Source of the DNA: Ehretia macrophylla
Taxonomy: Eukaryota; Streptophyta; Magnoliopsida; Boraginales; Ehretiaceae
Assembly: GCA_037974665.1 (NCBI GenBank)
Contig: CM075768.1
Span: forward strand, 65,437,816 to 65,501,815
Direction of reading: 5' to 3'
DNA: 64,000 nt
Part shown: in pieces, positions 59,569 to 64,000 of the stretch
How positions within the stretch are numbered: the stretch's first letter is position 1
Layout: every line of letters starts with the position of its first letter
Translations under genes and position numbers: made by a program
The notes under the pieces: model-generated
Told to the model about the DNA's origin: nothing
The model's input: only the letters and a program-made list of their open reading frames with translations
Database searches by the model: none

Positions 59569-62005
59569 GTCTCTTCGTTTCGTGTGCATTAACCTTGAAC
59601 TGTGTGCTTTAACCTAGGTTTAAGAGTCATGTCTTGAATACGTGCATTGCATTGAATTACGTGCCTTATTTTGGTCTACGTTCATTCACCTAGGGTTGCG
59701 TGTGTTAGCATTAGAATCTGTGCACTTATGTTGAAGTATATGCCTTAGTCTTGAAATACGTGCTGTACCTCGTAGTTCGTGTCTACCTCGTAATTCGTGC
59801 CCTATATCTAGGAATTCGTGCCACCACGTTAATCAAGATAGAATCCTACACAAAGCACTAGACACTAAAATAATCCTACACAATCCACTAACTAATATTA
59901 CATTCCTAATTCAAATTCTCTACAAACTCCACTAACAATAAAATAATACTAAACTATTCCTACATTTCCCACTATCTATTATTCTATTCATAATTCAACT
60001 CATCAATAAACATTCTTATATTTTATTCTACCTAGATTCCCTAATTTCCCAACATTCCTATGACAATTCTAATGACACAAATGCATTAAAAAAATTAGTC
60101 CTACACAAACTATGACACACACACAACACACTAGGCATAAAAAACCCCCAAAACCCTACCCAGTGCACACCATTTTCGACCAAACCACCTATGCCCATGC
60201 TAACATTTTAAATTTCACATCTTGAAGACACAAAATCAGGAATTTTGCTGCCCAAGGCTGACCATAAGCATTGAAGATTGCAAAAGCTTTATTCCTTGTC
60301 ATATTTTTGTCATTTCTTCATTTCTTCCTCAACTTCTCTCTCTCCCTCTCATTCTTCTCTCTCCATTTCGGTTTTGGCTGAGTTCTCTCCACCTCCTAGC
60401 TCATCTTCTTCATCATATGGTGCAACAAGACAAGCAACCATCAAAGAAACTCAAGCAAACAAGCTAAGATGCGAAAACTACACATGCATGCCCTTTGAAG
60501 CCTTCATTTCGGCCCTAGGTGAGTTTTAAGCTTCCATTTCTTTTCTTCTTGTTCTAACCTCATGCATGTACTAAGAGATTGATCACTAGGCTAGGAAAAA
60601 TAGAGAAAACCAAGTTGAAATCTCGGTTAAGCAAGAAGAAGAAGAGATTTGAGCTTCAACAAGTTTTTGTGCATCTTCTTGGTTGTTTGCTAAGGTGAGG
60701 GCTAAAACCTTTTGAAAATCCTTCAAAAATTCACATGCATGCTCATGAATGTATGTATTTGCTTCTGTAATTGAGTTATATGGTCGTTCATAAGCTTAAA
60801 CAACCATGCATGGCAAGATTTTGGCTTGAAAGTGGTGATAGGTGAAGTCGGATTGTTGACAGCTCTCTGAACAGTCTGTTTCGAGGTAAGTTTAGTTAGG
60901 CAAATGATGTTTAAAATTTTTTAAAATTGGTAGGTGACTAGTTTAGACAGTTTTGAACATTTTTCCCAGAAATAGTACGAAGCTAATTTTGACTCTAAGG
61001 TCATCAAAATGGTAAATCTTTAAAATGTGACCAAATCTGGAAATCTGGAAAAATGAAGCAGGGTTTGGCAGAAGCACTGACCTTGTGGAACGAACCATAT
61101 TTGACTTAGTAAATGATGTCCAAAATGCATAAAATTTGGAGTATTGATATATTTTTCAGTTCGGGACGAATTTGTCAGAAATGGACTAAGGCTAAAAATG
61201 ACCCTAAGGACCTCAAAAACGTAAATTATCGAAATGTGTGCAAATCTGGACAGTTTTGTGCTATCCCACTGTTTCGGCTATATCTAATGGTCCCGAACTC
61301 CAATTGATGCAAGGTTTGTTTCGGATTTTAGTTAACTTCTTAAGATTTAATTTGAAATCTTATTCACTGGATTTGGAGATTGTTTGTTTATCCTATTGAT
61401 TGTGAGAAAACAGCCTATTGCAGTAAGGGTTTCACTTAGTTATATGCTTGGAAAAATTGTTGTAACCTCTCTTGTGGTACTAATTGCTTGGAATTGTGGT
61501 GTTGGGATGTTGTGTGGACTGTTTTGAGTACTTGAAGATGTTTGAATTGAATGATGCATGACTTGAGAATGATTTTGAGTTGACCTAGGGTTTAATCACA
61601 CGGTTAAGCATGAAACGGAAACCCTAATGACTAGGTAGTCTTGCTAAGTGTTGATCATTTGGATATTGTGTGGAAATTATATGCTTAGTGGGGTGCCCGT
61701 AAATGTCTTAAAACTTCAAATGTGATTTTGACCATTGCATGTTGACAAATAAGCTTTTCTTGCATCTGAACCCACGTAGATGTTGTTGCATGTTGAATAA
61801 TCGTATCACTTGATTACGTGGACTTGAAAATGAGTTATATGGCTTGACTTGCATGTGTTACATGGCTGCCCGTTTAATGTTCATATGGCTCTATATGCCT
61901 TTCAAGTGAAATTACTTGTCTTATCGTGCCTCGTTTGATTACTTGACAACGTACGATCTTATAACTGCTCGGAGGCGACCTACTTTGTTGTCCTCCTAAT
62001 GTGAA

Positions 62006-62392
62006 ATGTTAAATGTTATAAATGTGCATTGCATACGAGGTTGCAACCTTTCAGTGTGGCATGGTAGTGTTTCACGCACACCGGGCGGCATCGGGCTTGC
62101 CGGTGTTACCGTGACTACCATGGTCCAATTCCCTCTCTCGTTTGGCATTTCACCCATGGAGAGTTGGGTCGTAGGTTTTGGGGTACATCCGGAGTACACC
62201 CAATTGGGAGCGATAAGTGGATTATTGAAGTCGGCCGCAACAATTGTATCAAAATTGAAATTGAGAGCAACTGCTTACCGTATCCTTGAAATGATTGGTA
62301 AATGTATCTGTTACTTGATTTGTTTCATATATTTGTGTACCTTAATATTTGTAATACGTGACATGTTTTCAAAAAGAGTTTTCATAAATTGA
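62006..62392 (+). other. 128-codon open frame in LTR, probably non-coding
   Basis: The longest sense frame in any LTR here (MLNVINVHCIRGCN start), with a hydrophobic C-terminal stretch. Shorter versions exist in the nested element's LTRs (91 and 115 codons). In the LARD LTRs it is split into three frames. It overlaps the conserved hairpin, so RNA structure may explain the conservation. No family is recognised. Confidence 0.25.
62060..62122 (+). other. Conserved LTR hairpin, outer solo LTR
   Basis: Arms CATGGTAGT and ACTACCATG pair over 9 bp. Inner arms CACG/CGTG and ACACCGG/CCGGTGT also pair. The arms differ from the LARD version but keep pairing. Confidence 0.82.
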
Positions 62393-63173
62393 ATCAAAAA
62401 TGAGTTTCAAAATGTATTTCTCGTTCCACCCTCGCTGAGTTCATAAGGACTCACCCTTTTTTTCATCACAGGTGAAGAAGAACAGGAACAGGTACCCGAG
62501 GACAACGTGATTAACGATGAACCCCTAGAGTGATTGCCTGTCATTGTTTGCTTTGCTTGAATGTTGCTACTTGTGAACTCTGTGCTACTTGAAGACTATT
62601 TATTTTATGTTGCTTGTTATTTCTAATGTAAAAGACCCCCGTTGTAATTTGGGATCTAATTTTGGTTTGTACTTATATTAAGTAGACTGATGCTAGACAT
62701 TACTATGATCGTTTTTGCTTTTAGTACCGCTAGTATTTATCATAGGTTATGACGCATTAGTTAAGGACTAAGTAAATGAACTTATCCAATCTTAAACAGG
62801 TACTCGCTATTAAGCTAAGATCAACAGGTATATTTTGTAACGAGGACAAACAAATAAACGAGACATAGTTATCATGTTAGGTTTATTAACCAAACGAGAC
62901 TTTCAAGATAAACTAGTAGGCAAATCGGTTGGTGTCAAATAGGAGTCCTTAATGGAATTGGATTAATGATTGGAATAACTGAGGCGTTTAGAGAATTAGG
63001 TCAAACCAAATAGCCCAATTACAGCCGTTATGCTGCCGATTTTCTGGAAAAACTTGAAGTTTAGGCTAAAACATTAAGTGTTAAACCCTCTTGATCGACT
63101 AAGTACGTGATATAACTTGAATATTTAGATCACACCCTAGTCTAACCTTCATAGGTCCGGTTGGGGCGTGACA

Positions 63174-63278
63174 AGACTTCCTAGGGGATCACCCATCCTA
63201 GTACTACCCTCGCCCAAGCATGCTTAACTTCAGAGTTCTGATGGGATCCGGTGCATTAGTCCTGGTATGATTGCACCC
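63174..63278 (-). pseudogene. 5S rRNA: 5S rRNA copy 45, main fragment
   Basis: The 5' ~103 nt of the gene split by the solo LTR. It contains the internal promoter, with changes at 7, 18, 47, 58, 71, 91 and 97. Transcripts would run into the LTR instead of ending at the normal oligo-T. Confidence 0.92.
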
Positions 63279-63836
63279 GTCATGTTGAGGGCACAATTCC
63301 TTTATTTGTTAACGGTTCACAGTCCCATCCTAGAGAGATGGCCCATTCAAAAGGCCCAATGGGCATAACGACAACCCATCCGCTTCAATAACGTAGCATC
63401 CTCACAAGACGTGATATCAACGCGCTGTAGGGCCCTCTAATGTCCCGCGAGTAAGGTTTTCGTCCTTTTAACAGCTCACGACGTACGATCCGGGACGGAA
63501 AAACAGAGCAAAAGAAGAAAATTGGCTTCATAAGGATGAAAACGTATGATTTTGTGCTCCAAAAAGGCACAGTGAGCAAGCTGGTTGGCCCCTTCGTATA
63601 GCTGTCAGAGAGCTTTCCAATGGTATGCTGTGCACCGCGTAACTCCTTACGGATCAAAAGTTATGGGCACTGGAGCGACGGAGACCTGGTCACAAGCCCT
63701 ACGCCCTCGGTTTGCGGGCCCAGCCTCCACGTGAAGTGAAGTTGTCTTGCCCAAGGTGCCGTGGGATTCGATAATAGAAATGTGGTGGATAAAGTATCTT
63801 GGCAACCCAAACCGGAGCAAAAAAAAATTCAAAAGG

Positions 63837-63955
63837 TGGGTGCAACACAAGGACATCCCAGGGGGTCACCCATGCTAGTATTACTCTCGTCCATGCATGC
63901 TTAACTTCGGAGTTCTGATGAGATCCGGTGCATTAGTTCTGGTATGATCGCACCC
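63837..63955 (-). rRNA. 5S rRNA: 5S rRNA copy 46 (type B, degraded)
   Basis: Ten changes (18, 35, 58, 62, 66, 75, 82, 101, 107, 119). Two are in Box A. Confidence 0.91.
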
Positions 63956-64000
63956 GTCATGTTGAGGGCACAATTCCTTTATGTGTTAACGGTTCACAAT

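Larger units (their letters stand above)
60519..62471 (+). other. Candidate intron within the LTR
   Basis: Donor-like GGCCCTAG/GTGAGTTT at 60519 and acceptor-like TTTTTTTCATCACAG ending at 62471 bracket 1.95 kb. Both sites recur in the same places in the other LTRs examined, with GTAAG or GTGAG at the donor. Further donor-like sites are at 60695 and 60886. In this copy the frame open at 60278 ends on phase 1 at the donor and joins in frame to an acidic segment (GEEEQEQVPEDN) ending at the TGA at 62531-62533. The upstream frame is not open in the LARD or nested LTRs, so coding is doubtful even if splicing is real. Confidence 0.35.
55572..63173 (+). mobile_element. Plus-oriented solo LTR interrupting a 5S gene, with nested solo LTR
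   Basis: One LTR (about 3.83 kb without its nested insertion) opening TGTGAGGCCCG and closing GGGGCGTGACA. There is no PBS, internal domain or second LTR, as left by LTR-LTR recombination. Its orientation is opposite to every other LTR here. The target duplication is imperfect: the left flank GGAATTA and right flank AGACT compare with GGACT in an intact gene. In element sense it carries CACGTA repeats (55572-55798 and 59574-59820), a CT-rich leader (60335-60370), a donor-like site at 60519, the hairpin at 62060-62122 and an acceptor-like site at 62470. Confidence 0.9.
63174..64000 (-). repeat. 5S rDNA tandem array, right segment
   Basis: The array continues in the same orientation and register after the solo LTR. 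It holds the rest of copy 45, a complete spacer and copy 46, and runs off the window. Confidence 0.96.

Overview
This window is plant nuclear DNA, most likely angiosperm. It lies inside a decayed 5S ribosomal DNA array that has been invaded by very long LTR retrotransposons. The evidence is a ~677 bp tandem unit holding a 119 nt plant-type 5S rRNA gene, and Ty3/gypsy-type elements primed by initiator Met-tRNA. I cannot name the species. I found no single-copy protein gene, tRNA or CRISPR array. The only recognisable protein remnant is a broken retrotransposon gag. Coordinates and differences were read by eye, so single-base boundaries carry an uncertainty of a base or two.

Layout. (1) 1-1959: 5S array, three genes on the minus strand. 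(2) 1960-27032: one 25 kb insertion between target-site copies TCACA/TCATA. It is a non-coding LTR element (LARD-like, large retrotransposon derivative) in the rare tandem form LTR-internal-LTR-internal-LTR, with LTRs at 1960-5815, 16405-20258 and 23182-27032. It is oriented on the minus strand. Its left internal domain carries a nested related element (6950-14611, target-site copies ACAAC) that keeps a decayed Tekay/Del-like gag. (3) 27033-55571: 5S array, 41 complete or nearly complete genes plus the start of another, with two unit-sized truncations. (4) 55572-63173: a plus-oriented solo LTR that splits a 5S gene and itself holds a minus-oriented solo LTR (55799-59568, target-site copies GTCTC). 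(5) 63174-64000: the 5S array resumes.

The 5S genes fall into two intermingled unit families, type A and type B. They are diagnosed by A or U at RNA position 101 and by matching differences in the spacer. Almost every copy is mutated: only the copy at 35707-35825 matches a family consensus exactly. Many changes are C-to-T or G-to-A at CpG, as expected for long-methylated silent repeats. In the 5S entries, positions are RNA numbering, with nucleotide 1 at the higher window coordinate.

The seven LTR copies belong to related, mosaic subfamilies. Each carries (a) an array of degenerate ~20 bp repeats with a CACGTA core at the start of the LTR, (b) a CT-rich leader followed by a splice-donor-like site, (c) a strong conserved ~62 nt hairpin, and (d) a splice-acceptor-like site. 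The non-coding element and the gag-bearing nested element share PBS and leader sequence, so the former is probably a non-autonomous partner of the latter's family.
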